DNA of 64,000 nt from Herbaspirillum huttiense (GCF_004367745.1 NZ_CP037993.1:4650001-4714000), one strand, 5' to 3'; counted from the stretch's first letter, positions 53,953 to 63,827 are shown. Made by a program: numbers and translations. The notes: generated by a model from the letters alone, not told the origin.

Positions 53953-54069
53953 TCATTGCGAGAGGAGCCGCGTGAAATCAAAATCGCGACCGAAGTCTGC
54001 CTGCAGGTCTGGTAAATCCTCGAACCAATGTTGATTGATCGGATTAAAACGGGACCGGGTGCTGCTCAT
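53953..54069 (-). pseudogene. Truncated third copy of the DUF6708-like gene
   Basis: A 38-residue frame reads SRFNPINQHWFEDLP near its start, the same N-terminal motif as the two full genes upstream (SRFNPPNSLWDEDLP at 55125 and SRFNPKNPLWYEDLP at 56084), and then stops. The remainder of the gene is missing. It probably remains from a tandem duplication after deletion; a real small protein is less likely. Nothing else is seen in 53750-54219. Confidence 0.6.
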
Positions 54070-54219
54070 CTACAAATCCTCATTCACAACTGTTCCTCTC
54101 TGGCTGGACATTTCTTCGCCGTCTAACCGGTCAATCAGGACTCTTCAGATTCCCAAACCGGCCTCTACAGAACCTTAGTTGTGCAAAGAACGATGGCTCA
54201 ATTTTTCACAGCGATCCCA

Positions 54220-55125
54220 TCAATCAAAGCCTTCCGGCCAACTTGACTCTGGAGCACACCTCATTGCAACGTAGTAGCACAGCCCTAACGGCAGCCAAAT
54301 CCAGAAGAACCAGATCATCAGAAACGCGAGAATCAACTCTACCGCGCCCATATGGCGACGATAGCACCGCCCTTCTTCTCCCGGAGCGAGATAGGGCATG
54401 TAAAAGAACAGGCTATTCAACAAGGAAATCCGCCGCTCACGCACATGTAGCGTCGGCAGATTGGATGGGCCTTGCTCCATGTACCTTCGCACATAGGACC
54501 AGATAGACTCCAAGCCTTGGGTTGCAATGTCGTTACCTCTGAGGGTGATCCGCTCAAGCACCTCCGTGGTTCTTGGTCGGCAAACTACCAATACCAAGGC
54601 GTATCTCACCATATAGACCTTGCCGTTGAATCCGGCCTGTTTGGTCAACTCGGCCTCGATGTCCGTCCAGTCGAAAGTCTTCAGCAGAAGTTTTCGGTGT
54701 GCGAAAGGATTGAGACTGAGGCTGAAATCCCGTACGTAAATCTTTCCAGCACGACGGTCAAAACGTACAGGAAGATCACGTGGAATTCGACAGTCCAGCC
54801 AGATCAGGAACAGGCTGTAGCCGGCGAGGGCGATGTTCTGAATCGTCAAGATCGTTATCACCAATGCAGATCTCGGGGGCGTGAAGATAGACGTGAAGAC
54901 ATGTGGCGCGAACCAGCACAGTATCAGCAAGACCGCCATTCCGATAAAAATGAAACCACCTCGCAGAGTGGAGGATGCGCGAGAAATATCCAGTTTATCT
55001 TGATCGACACCGATCACATCCTCTTGCAAAGCCATGACAGAAACTTCTTCCTCCGCCATCGCCGCTCGGGCCGGGAGGTCCTCATCCCAGAGGGAATTCG
55101 GTGGATTAAACCGCGATGTACTCAT
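54220..55125 (-). CDS. DUF6708-like membrane protein, copy 1
   Basis: 301 residues. It has two membrane segments near residues 52-72 and 83-105 and a third near the C-terminus (ILAFLMIWFFWIWLPLGLCY). The central cytoplasmic block has RIPRDLPVRFDRRAGKIYV and KTFDWTDIEAEL, then VLVVCRP, which I recognise as the DUF6708 pattern. This family sits beside T6SS effector genes; an immunity or adaptor role is possible but unproven. Its start overlaps the stop of the homologous gene upstream (ATGA). Confidence 0.7.
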   Translation of the reverse strand: MSTSRFNPPNSLWDEDLPARAAMAEEEVSVMALQEDVIGVDQDKLDISRASSTLRGGFIFIGMAVLLILCWFAPHVFTSIFTPPRSALVITILTIQNIALAGYSLFLIWLDCRIPRDLPVRFDRRAGKIYVRDFSLSLNPFAHRKLLLKTFDWTDIEAELTKQAGFNGKVYMVRYALVLVVCRPRTTEVLERITLRGNDIATQGLESIWSYVRRYMEQGPSNLPTLHVRERRISLLNSLFFYMPYLAPGEEGRCYRRHMGAVELILAFLMIWFFWIWLPLGLCYYVAMRCAPESSWPEGFD

Positions 55126-56084
55126 GAAAGAATTTTCTGTTTCCCACGCCGACTCTCTTCATCCACTTCTGCAGGCCAACGCGGCTCTGGAGCACACTTC
55201 ATTGCAACGTAATGGCAAAGTCCAAGAGGCAGCCAGATCCAGAAAAACCAGATCGTCAGGAAAATGATCGGATAGTCCAGCCACCGCATCTTGCTGCGGA
55301 AGCGCCGGCCCTCCTCGGTTGGGGAAAGGTAGGGCATGAAATGAAACAGGCTCTTGACGAAGCCGACACTCTGCTCACGTGTCATCAGCGCTGGAGTACG
55401 GGACGGGCCGCAGGCCATGAACCGGCGGACATAGGACCACAATTGATACAGGGTCTCGACACCAACGTCATTACCCTTGAGTGAAATACGGTCAATGACC
55501 TCGTTGGTTGCTGGTTTACAGATCACCAGCACCAACTCATGCCGAACGGAGTAAGTCTTCCCGGTAAATGCTGAAGACTTGGCAATCTCCGCCTCGATCT
55601 GATCCCAGTCATAGATCTTGATTTCCGTTCGCCAGCGCTTCAGGCGTTGCAATGAGGCCGTATATTCGTAGACGTATATTTTTCTGGTGTTCCGATTGAA
55701 CCGGATCGGCGTGTCTCTCGGAAGCCGACAGTCGTGCAGAGCGAATACGCTCGCTGCCACGATACCGCCAACCAGCATGACGCAAAAAATAAGTCCAAGC
55801 ACTGGAATGAGGTTGAAATAAACATCCCTCAACTTAATAAGAAGAGGGATAAATACGCCAATAACACTCAGAAGAAACAATCCTCCTACTAAGATACCTA
55901 GTCCCCTGATAACAGACGATGTACGTGAAATCTCCAGGTAATTTTCATCTACGTGATTCAGATCCTCATCAAGGAGCGGGCTATCCAAGCGCTCATTAAA
56001 GTCAATTCCTGAATCGCGCTTAGGGAGGTCCTCATACCAAAGAGGATTTTTCGGATTAAATCGGCTTGTATTACTTGTTGTCAC
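55122..56084 (-). CDS. DUF6708-like membrane protein, copy 2
   Basis: 320 residues from GTG 56084 with GGAGG five bases upstream. It is a paralogue of the protein at 54220 along its whole length (RLPRDTPIRFNRNTRKIYVY, KIYDWDQIEAEI, FFWIWLPLGLCHYVAMKCAPE). The N-terminal cytoplasmic part is longer and more acidic. Membrane segments are placed as in copy 1. It may belong with the putative effector at 56368, 283 bp upstream on the same strand; that gap shows no convincing gene. Confidence 0.7.
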   Translation of the reverse strand: MTTSNTSRFNPKNPLWYEDLPKRDSGIDFNERLDSPLLDEDLNHVDENYLEISRTSSVIRGLGILVGGLFLLSVIGVFIPLLIKLRDVYFNLIPVLGLIFCVMLVGGIVAASVFALHDCRLPRDTPIRFNRNTRKIYVYEYTASLQRLKRWRTEIKIYDWDQIEAEIAKSSAFTGKTYSVRHELVLVICKPATNEVIDRISLKGNDVGVETLYQLWSYVRRFMACGPSRTPALMTREQSVGFVKSLFHFMPYLSPTEEGRRFRSKMRWLDYPIIFLTIWFFWIWLPLGLCHYVAMKCAPEPRWPAEVDEESRRGKQKILS

Positions 56085-56367
56085 ACTTCCTCCGCTACCA
56101 ACGTACTAGCCAGGCAATCCTCACTATTGGTGGCATCAGGAAAGAAATTGAATGTGATCACGGCACTTTTCAGTCGTCATTTTTTAATCTGTTTAAGGTG
56201 ACTTGCCAACGTGGTATCTGGTTGACATGCCCAGAAGATACGAAGAAACGAATTCGCACAACGATCTCATGCAGATGGCGAAGACTCTCAGTCAATATCG
56301 AAAATAGAAGGTTCCATACTCCCCGGGATCACCGTCTTTTCTCTTTCCTTTTGATGACTTCTTTAAG

Positions 56368-57027
56368 TCAATTCGTGATGGATTTCCCCAGCCCAACGCT
56401 GCAAAAACACGTTCTGCGACGCGCAAATGGTAATAATTTAAATCCCATGTTGATAGTGAATGCTGAGAAGAAAATGATCAAAAAGGCCAATATGAAGTAA
56501 TTAGTCATATCCAGAAATATTTCTGCAGTAAATCCCAGGATGAATCCCAGACAAGTAAAAACAACTATAGAAATCAGGAAAACAACCCATATCAGCCATG
56601 CATTCAACACTGATCTCCAGTGCGCCAAAACACCACGACTACAATGCGGATAAAGAGCAATCATCCTGTCGGAAGGCCGTGCTATCGCGACCAACTCTTT
56701 GCCATTAATTGTTCGGCGATAAATGACACCAGCCATATCCCCTTCTGCAAAGGGGCTTCTCCACACCCACCCTTTATACTTTTCTCCATCAATGTCAAAT
56801 GAAAGATAATCTGCCACCTCTTCAATATTAGAGGCATTCGCCATCTGGGATGTCGCTACGCCACCCATGCCAGCAAAGGCGTTTGCCACGGCAGACATCT
56901 CCATTACACGTTGATCGTTTCTTGTAAGTACGAAGCTGGCCTCAGCTCGGTTACATTCGTAATTTTTAATGACACCGCTTACCATAAGCAGGTCTTCATC
57001 AGTTTTCATTCTTAAAAAAGAAGTCAT
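56368..57027 (-). CDS. Putative T6SS effector, small membrane protein
   Basis: 219 residues. The N-terminal domain has SGVIKNYECNRAEASFVLTR, an Ala/Gly/Ser-rich helix, and FDIDGEKYKGWVWRSPFAEG, followed by AIARPSDRMIALYPHCSRGV. The C-terminal third has two membrane segments (about 140-165 and 178-203). This is the pattern that genome annotations call 'putative type VI secretion system effector'; I recognise it from memory and know no tested activity. It is divergent from the large protein at 57443, across a 415-bp AT-rich region without a gene. Low GC. Confidence 0.6.
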   Translation of the reverse strand: MTSFLRMKTDEDLLMVSGVIKNYECNRAEASFVLTRNDQRVMEMSAVANAFAGMGGVATSQMANASNIEEVADYLSFDIDGEKYKGWVWRSPFAEGDMAGVIYRRTINGKELVAIARPSDRMIALYPHCSRGVLAHWRSVLNAWLIWVVFLISIVVFTCLGFILGFTAEIFLDMTNYFILAFLIIFFSAFTINMGFKLLPFARRRTCFCSVGLGKSITN

Positions 57028-57442
57028 TAAAGTACCCCAGTCTCAATAAGCGATTTTTCAAGCTCTTTTCGCTGTACAGATATTTCACCGTATGAAGAAT
57101 TTGCCGTTCTATTTATGCCGAATAAGGAAAGTGAAGACTAGGTTTCGAGCGCGTCATCGATAATTACAAGAAAATTGTTTGCGCACCGAAAGATAGCTCA
57201 TGCAAAAGTCAGGCTCAGAATTATCAATGATGAGCTTGTGACGCAAGAAAAAGGGGGCGCAGGCTCTCTCACCTGACGTCGACTCCCTGTTATGTCACCG
57301 ACCGCATTTCTGGTCTTCTGGCTGATAGATTCCAATACAAAGGAACCTGGCCGTCATCAATTTGTCTCAGGCAGACTGTATTGCTCAGCAATCACCATCC
57401 TTGCTGCCCCATCATCATCCTCATCTGCAGAGAGCGATAGCG

Positions 57443-59605
57443 ATGTCCGATAACGAAAAGCCGGTGCCCGCTGGCAAAGCAAAAACAAATACCCAGCATG
57501 ACAGCAAAGTAGACGTCCACTATAACGCGACGGAACTCTACTTCCGCCCCGAGACGGGCGAGTTGCTGCTTGTCCCCAGGTCGGAGGCGCTGGCGTTCGA
57601 GAACCATGGCAAAGCCATGTGCAAGGCGGTCGACGACTTCCAGCAGGCCAATATCGGACTGAGCCAGGCGATCGCCGCTTTTGGAAACTTCAAAGGTTCC
57701 GATCCTATTGCGAAGGCCAATGTAGAAAAGGCCGTGACCACCGCGGAACAGCAAGTCAAAAAAGCCAACGACGCCCTTCGAGAGAAGATCAGCAAGCTGA
57801 CTGACATCAGCAATGGCGGAACGGCCATCGTCGAACTTATCCCCATTCGGCAGTTGAAGGGAGACGGGCGAGGCAGTCGTACGCCGTCGGGGCAGCGTCA
57901 GGCGCAGTACGGCCGGAAGATGACCTATGTCGTCCCAGAACGAATCAAGCCGCACTGGCGCACCTACTCACTTACGTCAAAGAAAGATACCCAATCCGGC
58001 CACAAGAGCGCACTGAAGAAAGACGCCAACGGCAAATATAAGATCGACAAGGAAAAGCTGACCGAACAGCTCCGCACCATCAAGCCCAAGATCAAGGCCG
58101 ATTTTTACAATTTCGACGAACATGCCGTCACTGGCGTATTGGGTGATTGGGCCGAAAAATGGAACGCCAACCTGAAGGTGTCCTATGCAAGCAACCATGT
58201 CGACCTTTCAGGGCAGGCACAGCTGATGCGATACATGGCGGGGGTGGGCGCTTCGACGGAATGGGAACCCACTGAGGGCAAGATTGGGCTGAAGGCAGAA
58301 GCGAAGGCAGATTTCGCGCTTGCTGAAGCAAAGGGGGCGATGAAGCTCTTCGCGCCTCATCGCTTGGGATGGGTGTGGCAGTTCAGTGCCAGCGACGGCA
58401 AGACCTATCCGCTAGGTGCAGTTCGAGCAGAGTTCGGCATCTCTCTGTCCGGAATCGTGGGTGCGAGCGCCGTGGCAGAACTGGGCTGCGAGCTCAAGAT
58501 AGAGCCAAAGAAAATCGGGCTTCGCGGAGTTCCACCGCCAAATCGCAGGCTCTTCTCGGTGAACGATGAAGGAGTCCAGATAGCTGGACGTGACACTGAA
58601 ATCACGCCCGCCAAAGCAGAACTGGGCGTTTTTGCCGGGGCCAAAGCTGACGCCGATGTCAGCGGTGCTATTCAATGGCTTAACCCTGAAGACAAAGCGC
58701 AAAAATTCAAGGATTTCGCAAAGATCGCCCCGGGCGTCAGTGCCATGGCGGGCGCGGGTATCAGCGCCAAGCTGGAATTGACCTACATTGACGGCAAATT
58801 TCGTTTCCTCATGTCAGCCAGCCTCTGCGTCGGTGTAGGGGCAAAGGGAAAGATCAAGTTCGAAGTCGACGCCCGGCTGATAGGCGAATTCATGGTCTGG
58901 GTCTTCTATCAGCTTTATCACGCCAATTATGAAGTGTTGGCATTCATCCGCAGGGAAGCATTTGCGGCAATCACGGATATCCAGTTCCTCGTGATCCAAA
59001 GCGGCCAGAACGCAGCCAAATTCCTATTGGATGATTTGACCCAAATCCAGGCCTATGTCGATGCCGTGATAAAAAATTTCGAAGCGTCGGAACGCCGAAA
59101 TGCACTGGCGGCCAATGTGCTGAGCAATCCCAAGATGCTCAGAATCTCGACGCCCGAAGCAAAAGGCATGCTTCTCTACCAGCTAACGCGGCACGGCAAG
59201 GCAGATTGGCTGGACAACGGCAATTACATCGGTTTGGATGCTTACCACCAGCGAAAAAAAGCCGTTCTGTTGATTTTGAGCTGGACCCAGACGCTGGCAG
59301 ATTTCCAGAATGTGCTGCAACACCTTACCGCCCGTGGCACCAAGACAACCGAAGACACTCGCTCGCATCTCAAGCGTTTTCTGCAATTGGGGGTGAACGA
59401 TATGGATGACGAACTGGACGCCATCGAGCGTCGCTTGAAGCGTCAACCCTCACGCGGCTATGCGGTGGCCATGAATGACTCTCCGCGCTACGACTTTTTG
59501 CGTGGAGACAATCCCAATTTCACGATGCTGGCTCAGGTTGAGCCGATCAACCAGATCGACCCGATGCATATCGGGCCGGATGAAGACAAGACCATGTACG
59601 CCTGA
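57443..59605 (+). CDS. Large T6SS-associated protein, putative effector
   Basis: 720 residues from ATG 57443; an upstream TTG at 57362 lacks support. No signal peptide. Residues about 40-130 are helical and coiled-coil-like. The middle has repeated amphipathic strands (ASTEWEPTEGKIGLKAEAKA, GVFAGAKADADVSGAIQWLN) and a Gly/Ala-rich stretch (PGVSAMAGAGISAKLEL, then SLCVGVGAKGKIKFEVDA). The C-terminal third is helical. Proteins of this look occur near vgrG genes in betaproteobacteria, so cargo status is likely; the alternating Gly/Ala strands could suggest membrane action, but this is a guess. It converges with the FGE-like gene. Confidence 0.5.
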   Translation: MSDNEKPVPAGKAKTNTQHDSKVDVHYNATELYFRPETGELLLVPRSEALAFENHGKAMCKAVDDFQQANIGLSQAIAAFGNFKGSDPIAKANVEKAVTTAEQQVKKANDALREKISKLTDISNGGTAIVELIPIRQLKGDGRGSRTPSGQRQAQYGRKMTYVVPERIKPHWRTYSLTSKKDTQSGHKSALKKDANGKYKIDKEKLTEQLRTIKPKIKADFYNFDEHAVTGVLGDWAEKWNANLKVSYASNHVDLSGQAQLMRYMAGVGASTEWEPTEGKIGLKAEAKADFALAEAKGAMKLFAPHRLGWVWQFSASDGKTYPLGAVRAEFGISLSGIVGASAVAELGCELKIEPKKIGLRGVPPPNRRLFSVNDEGVQIAGRDTEITPAKAELGVFAGAKADADVSGAIQWLNPEDKAQKFKDFAKIAPGVSAMAGAGISAKLELTYIDGKFRFLMSASLCVGVGAKGKIKFEVDARLIGEFMVWVFYQLYHANYEVLAFIRREAFAAITDIQFLVIQSGQNAAKFLLDDLTQIQAYVDAVIKNFEASERRNALAANVLSNPKMLRISTPEAKGMLLYQLTRHGKADWLDNGNYIGLDAYHQRKKAVLLILSWTQTLADFQNVLQHLTARGTKTTEDTRSHLKRFLQLGVNDMDDELDAIERRLKRQPSRGYAVAMNDSPRYDFLRGDNPNFTMLAQVEPINQIDPMHIGPDEDKTMYA

Positions 59606-59676
59606 TACCCCCGGCATCATCTGGCCGTGCTGTTTCCGAAGATGATATGCGGACGATCAACGCGCAGTCATCGGTT

Positions 59677-60642
59677 TTATTGTGCCAACCCAGCGCAGCG
59701 GAAACTATAGCCAGCCACAGGAGGCTTGAAGCCGCTTTCCTTCCACAATTTGGTCATTTTTTCGTCGATACCGTCGGCCCGTCTTGCGGTGCGTTGCATG
59801 GTCAGAGCAGGGCGCGGATTGCTATTGGGAACACTGCGCACCACTCGCAGGAGGCCCGATGAGGGGCCTGCGGGATCGTTGACGGCTGAATGGGCGTAGT
59901 AATCTTCTCCATACCAGTCACTGACCCACTCGTACCCATTCTTGGCAAAGTCCCCCAACCCAAGCGAATTGGCAGGGGTACTTCCTACCGGCACAGGGAA
60001 AAATGGGTCTTGGCTCATGGCCTCGATCTGATCAGACGAAAGCACGTTATCGCCTTCCCGGAAAGAGCCGTCATTGGTTGCAAAGATATAAAATTTTCCG
60101 CCGTCCCGCGCCGCGTATTCCCACTGCGCCTCGGTGGGCAATTGCATTTTCTTCCCAAGCTGCTGACCCAGCCAACCACAATAGGCCTGCGCCTCATCCC
60201 AGGTGACCAACGCCGGAAAACGGCCGCTATCCTTGAGTGCGGCGATTCTTTCGGAAGTCGGATCGGCTTTGGGGTCGTTGACCTTTCTCATGTTCTTCTG
60301 CGCGGCAAAGACGTTGTACTCGTCGTTAGTGACTCGCCACTTGAGCATGAAAAAATCTGCCAGCCGGACTTTGTGCAGAGGCTGGGCATTGGCTTCGCCG
60401 GTGTAGGGCAACTTTTCTTCAGAATGAATTTCACCAAAATCACCCATCTGAAATTCCCCCCCTTTGACCGGAAGCAAACTCCGGCGCGAACTTTCAACCA
60501 GTTTGGCCGTCGCCGCTGCCTGCTCGCTTGCGGCACCTGCATTGCAGCCGGCAATCCCAGAGAGCAGCAGCGGCATCAGCAAGATATGACGCCACTTGGC
60601 TGCGGCTTTGCGGGATTCCTGGTAGGGGTACATGCTTGACAT
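59677..60642 (-). CDS. FGE/SUMF1-family lipoprotein, T6SS-associated, likely pseudoenzyme
   Basis: 321 residues from ATG 60642 behind AAGGA; the frame is open to 60705 but there overlaps vgrG. The lipobox LSGIAGC ends at Cys33. The mature part is a formylglycine-generating-enzyme fold (KGGEFQMGDFGE, VTWDEAQAYCGWL, LPTEAQWEYAAR, YEWVSDWYG, YSFRCAG). Near the catalytic region the usual Arg-Gly-Gly-Ser is replaced by VRSVPNSNPR and no paired active-site Cys is seen. It may act as a binding or regulatory protein, like TagR of Pseudomonas, or as immunity. It follows vgrG on the same strand. Confidence 0.78.
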   Translation of the reverse strand: MSSMYPYQESRKAAAKWRHILLMPLLLSGIAGCNAGAASEQAAATAKLVESSRRSLLPVKGGEFQMGDFGEIHSEEKLPYTGEANAQPLHKVRLADFFMLKWRVTNDEYNVFAAQKNMRKVNDPKADPTSERIAALKDSGRFPALVTWDEAQAYCGWLGQQLGKKMQLPTEAQWEYAARDGGKFYIFATNDGSFREGDNVLSSDQIEAMSQDPFFPVPVGSTPANSLGLGDFAKNGYEWVSDWYGEDYYAHSAVNDPAGPSSGLLRVVRSVPNSNPRPALTMQRTARRADGIDEKMTKLWKESGFKPPVAGYSFRCAGLAQ

Positions 60643-60701
60643 ACTAATGAATTCCTTGAACTGATGAACGCGACAAACCGACCAGTACTGGCCAAGCCGG
60701 A

Positions 60702-63700
60702 TCAAGCTTCGTCTCCGAGAAATATCTTGAGTTCCTCAATGCCCTTGGTAAAGGACCGCACGGTATTTCCTGCCTCATCCGTAATACCGCTGGCAATCAC
60801 CTCACCTTTGGCATTTTCAATGCGATAAGGGGTATAGCTCACTGGTTCGCCAGTTTCCTTGTCAATCACACGAAAAGCCTCATGATACGCAGGCTTGGCC
60901 TCCGGCATACGCGGTAGCTCACCCGCCCCGTCCACTGGCCCGGTCAATTCCTTCACGCTGGCCTTGAACTCCATTGCGCCAGGGCCGTGAATTTCGATGT
61001 TGCCGCCCTCAATTTTCATCCATGCTCCTTGGGCTGTGAACATCACGTGCTGCTTTGCCGCTACCCGCAGATGCTGCCCCACGCTGGCCACCGTCACCTG
61101 CTTCGCCGCCGTCATGAGCATCTTTCCCGCCTGGCTCTGCACGCTGACCTTGCCCGATGCAGCATGCAGCGCCATGCCGGCATCCTGAACAGGCTTGCTG
61201 GCATCACCGACTTTGCCGTAAGTGAAAAGACTGATCCCTGCCTTGGCCAGATGATGCAGATTGCCCTGCGCAATTTGGTTGATGTCCTTGCCCGCCGTGA
61301 CGCTGCTGCTCACCCCGGCTGCCAGAATCGCGCTGGCCGGTGTTGCCGCCGCGATGCCGGCCGGACTGGAGAGCTGCAACTGCGGAGCGCTGAAGGCGGT
61401 CGCGCCAGTTGTGCTTGCTTCGCTGCCCTCACCACCGCTGCCATTGCCCGATGAAGCCGTGGCACTCGCCTTGAGCACCTCGACCGACTCCGCCAGCGAT
61501 TCCACCGCGGGCAACTTGCCTGCTTCCGTCTCGCCCTCGAATTTGGCATTGTGCTTCTGGGCGGTCTCCGCCAATTGCTTCTGCTTATCGACGCTGTCCG
61601 CCAGCTGCGAAAGCGCACCCCGCACATCCAGCTGCGCCCCCGAACTCTTCTCCGTAGACAACAACAATCCCTGACCGCCGCGAACGGCCGCACTGTAGCG
61701 GGTTTTCAGCTCGAAGCCCTGACCGGTGGCAGCCAGGCGCTGATTGTCGGTCTGCTGGCGCAGCAGACCAAGATTCAGTTCGCTGGCACCGTCATGGCCA
61801 TCCGCATGTTGCTGCAGCGAGGCACGCGACTGGCCGGGGGTATCGTCAAACACCAATTGGTTGTACGCGCCACTGCCGCTCTGGCTGGCACCCAATGCCT
61901 GTGTCTTGATACCTGAGAGCACCGCCGCATGCTGGTGCCCGTCCGTATCGCCAGGGAACCACGCCGGTGCATTGCCGGTGGCCGCACCTGCACCCTGCCC
62001 GGCCTGGTTGCCCTGGGCATTGTCCTGCCCGCGACCGTTGTACAGCGTGCCGATGACCACCGGACGGTCGATGTCGCCTTCGATGAAGTCGATCAGGACT
62101 TCCTGCCCCACGCGCGGCACCGCCTGGCCACCCCAATTGGCGCCCGCCGTCGGCGCAATACCCGCCAGCACCCGAACCCAGGTGCCAGATTGTTCATTGG
62201 CTGGCGCGCCAACGTGACCTTCCGGTGCCGGAGAACTCAAGCCGCTGTGGCTGCGCTCGCCGCGCTGCCAATGGAATTGCACACGGACCCGGTTATCGCG
62301 GTCAGTGTGGACCGCTTGTCCCTGCGCGCCGACCACCACCGCCGTCTGCTGGCCGCTCGCCACCGGTTTGGGATGCAGACGCTTGCCCTCAGCATCCGTC
62401 AGCAGGGGACGATACGGAATCTTGTTGCGAATCGCCTCGAAACGATTGCGGTAAACCGGCCGCGCATCGCCGCGCGCAGGCTGCAAGGCGGCATCGAGCA
62501 GACTCCCCGCAGCCGCACCCTCGTCCAGTGCGGCTTCGCCCAGCAGACGCATCGCCTCCGCCTTGAGATCCGCGTTCAGATTGTTATGGGCCTGGTGAAC
62601 CACCCGCAGTAGCGCGAACTGGTCATCCGCACCGCCGATATGGTCGTAGTGACCAGTGAGGGTAAAGCTGGTCGCGGGCCTGAGACTGCGCACCGTGCCC
62701 GTGCCGGTGAAGATTTCATTGCGCGCCTCGATGGCCTGCATCTGATTGCGCGCCTGGCGTTCGGCCTGCGCACGGTTCTCGTTGGCGTAGACGCCGGGCG
62801 CATCGCGCAGGGTCAATACCAGACCGCCCGGTGTTTCGCCCTGGCTGCCGTGGGCATCATCGCCACCGGTACTGCTCATGCTGCTGGCCTCCCGTACTGC
62901 GGCCTGGCGGTAGTCCCAGGTAAGGATCTCCACCGCATTGCTCTGCCAGCGGCGCACGCTGCGCCAGCGGTCAATACTGTCCTGCGACATCACCGCTCCC
63001 GGCTGGCTGAAGGCGATCCGGTCACGTGCATTGGGCTTGAAGCTGCCGTTGTGGTCAGCGATGACCACAGTGTGCGTTCCCAGGCTGGCGCTGCTCGGGT
63101 CGCCGGTGTGCTCGATGTAGTAGAACAGGCCTTCCTCGGCCAGCAGGCGTTCGACGAAAGCGAGATCGGGCTCCTGGTACTGCGTCGCCAGACTGCGCCT
63201 GGGGTAGACCGAGGCATCCTGCAAGTCCAGTCGCCAGGCGGGCTGCAGCTTGCCTTGTCCCTGGTAGTCACGGAAGACGGATTCGATGATGTCCGGCACC
63301 GTCATGTCCTGAAATACTGCACTGTCGCGCCGATGCCGCAGGAAGGCCAGCCACGGCTCAATGGTCAGCACGTAACGCGCCATGCCGCCATTCGCGCCTT
63401 CCATCCGGCAGTCGGTGACGTGGCCATGGAAGGCGCGCGGCGCACCATCGGTATCCAGCTCAACCAGCACCGGCTGCCCCAGCAGCTTGCGCAGGGAAAT
63501 GCCGGCGTTCAGGCTGAGGCAGGAGAGCTGCAGGCGATAACCGGCGATGTCCGCCTTGCCATCCATCGCACCACGCTCATCCTGGAACGCACTGATCTGC
63601 TCGACGGCCTGCAATTTCTCGGCCATCAGCGTCTCCGCGCCCAGCTCCGCTCCTGCGGCCATGTACAGCCGCATCACCCGCGTGGATTGATTCCACGCCC

Positions 63701-63731
63701 CCGCCAGGGCGGCGATGGCCGAGGCAATCAT
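60702..63731 (-). CDS. vgrG: VgrG spike protein, second copy, with TTR-like tail
   Basis: 1009 residues from ATG 63731. The gp27-like part, the OB domain (VRVQFHWQRGERS, VPRVGQEVLIDFIEGDIDRP and VVIGTLYNG) and DUF2345 (IEGGNIEIHGPGAMEFKASV) are present. The last roughly 75 residues (FRVIDKETGEPVSYTPYRIE, then GITDEAGNTVRSF) look like a transthyretin-like domain used for effector docking. It differs in length and tail from the VgrG at 39502. It lies 96 bp downstream of the clpV stop, the common clpV-vgrG order. Confidence 0.93.
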   Translation of the reverse strand: MIASAIAALAGAWNQSTRVMRLYMAAGAELGAETLMAEKLQAVEQISAFQDERGAMDGKADIAGYRLQLSCLSLNAGISLRKLLGQPVLVELDTDGAPRAFHGHVTDCRMEGANGGMARYVLTIEPWLAFLRHRRDSAVFQDMTVPDIIESVFRDYQGQGKLQPAWRLDLQDASVYPRRSLATQYQEPDLAFVERLLAEEGLFYYIEHTGDPSSASLGTHTVVIADHNGSFKPNARDRIAFSQPGAVMSQDSIDRWRSVRRWQSNAVEILTWDYRQAAVREASSMSSTGGDDAHGSQGETPGGLVLTLRDAPGVYANENRAQAERQARNQMQAIEARNEIFTGTGTVRSLRPATSFTLTGHYDHIGGADDQFALLRVVHQAHNNLNADLKAEAMRLLGEAALDEGAAAGSLLDAALQPARGDARPVYRNRFEAIRNKIPYRPLLTDAEGKRLHPKPVASGQQTAVVVGAQGQAVHTDRDNRVRVQFHWQRGERSHSGLSSPAPEGHVGAPANEQSGTWVRVLAGIAPTAGANWGGQAVPRVGQEVLIDFIEGDIDRPVVIGTLYNGRGQDNAQGNQAGQGAGAATGNAPAWFPGDTDGHQHAAVLSGIKTQALGASQSGSGAYNQLVFDDTPGQSRASLQQHADGHDGASELNLGLLRQQTDNQRLAATGQGFELKTRYSAAVRGGQGLLLSTEKSSGAQLDVRGALSQLADSVDKQKQLAETAQKHNAKFEGETEAGKLPAVESLAESVEVLKASATASSGNGSGGEGSEASTTGATAFSAPQLQLSSPAGIAAATPASAILAAGVSSSVTAGKDINQIAQGNLHHLAKAGISLFTYGKVGDASKPVQDAGMALHAASGKVSVQSQAGKMLMTAAKQVTVASVGQHLRVAAKQHVMFTAQGAWMKIEGGNIEIHGPGAMEFKASVKELTGPVDGAGELPRMPEAKPAYHEAFRVIDKETGEPVSYTPYRIENAKGEVIASGITDEAGNTVRSFTKGIEELKIFLGDEA

Positions 63732-63827
63732 GATTGCCCCGCCGTTGATCGGACAAGCTCAGCAGCAGGCGCTGCCGGGTGAAAGAGTGGAGAGGAACAC
63801 GTCATGATCTTGACCGCTTCGTGAAGA

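Noticed and set aside
56066-56500. 144-residue + strand frame between the DUF6708-like and effector genes
   Set aside because: It overlaps both minus-strand genes, has no ribosome site and no recognisable pattern.
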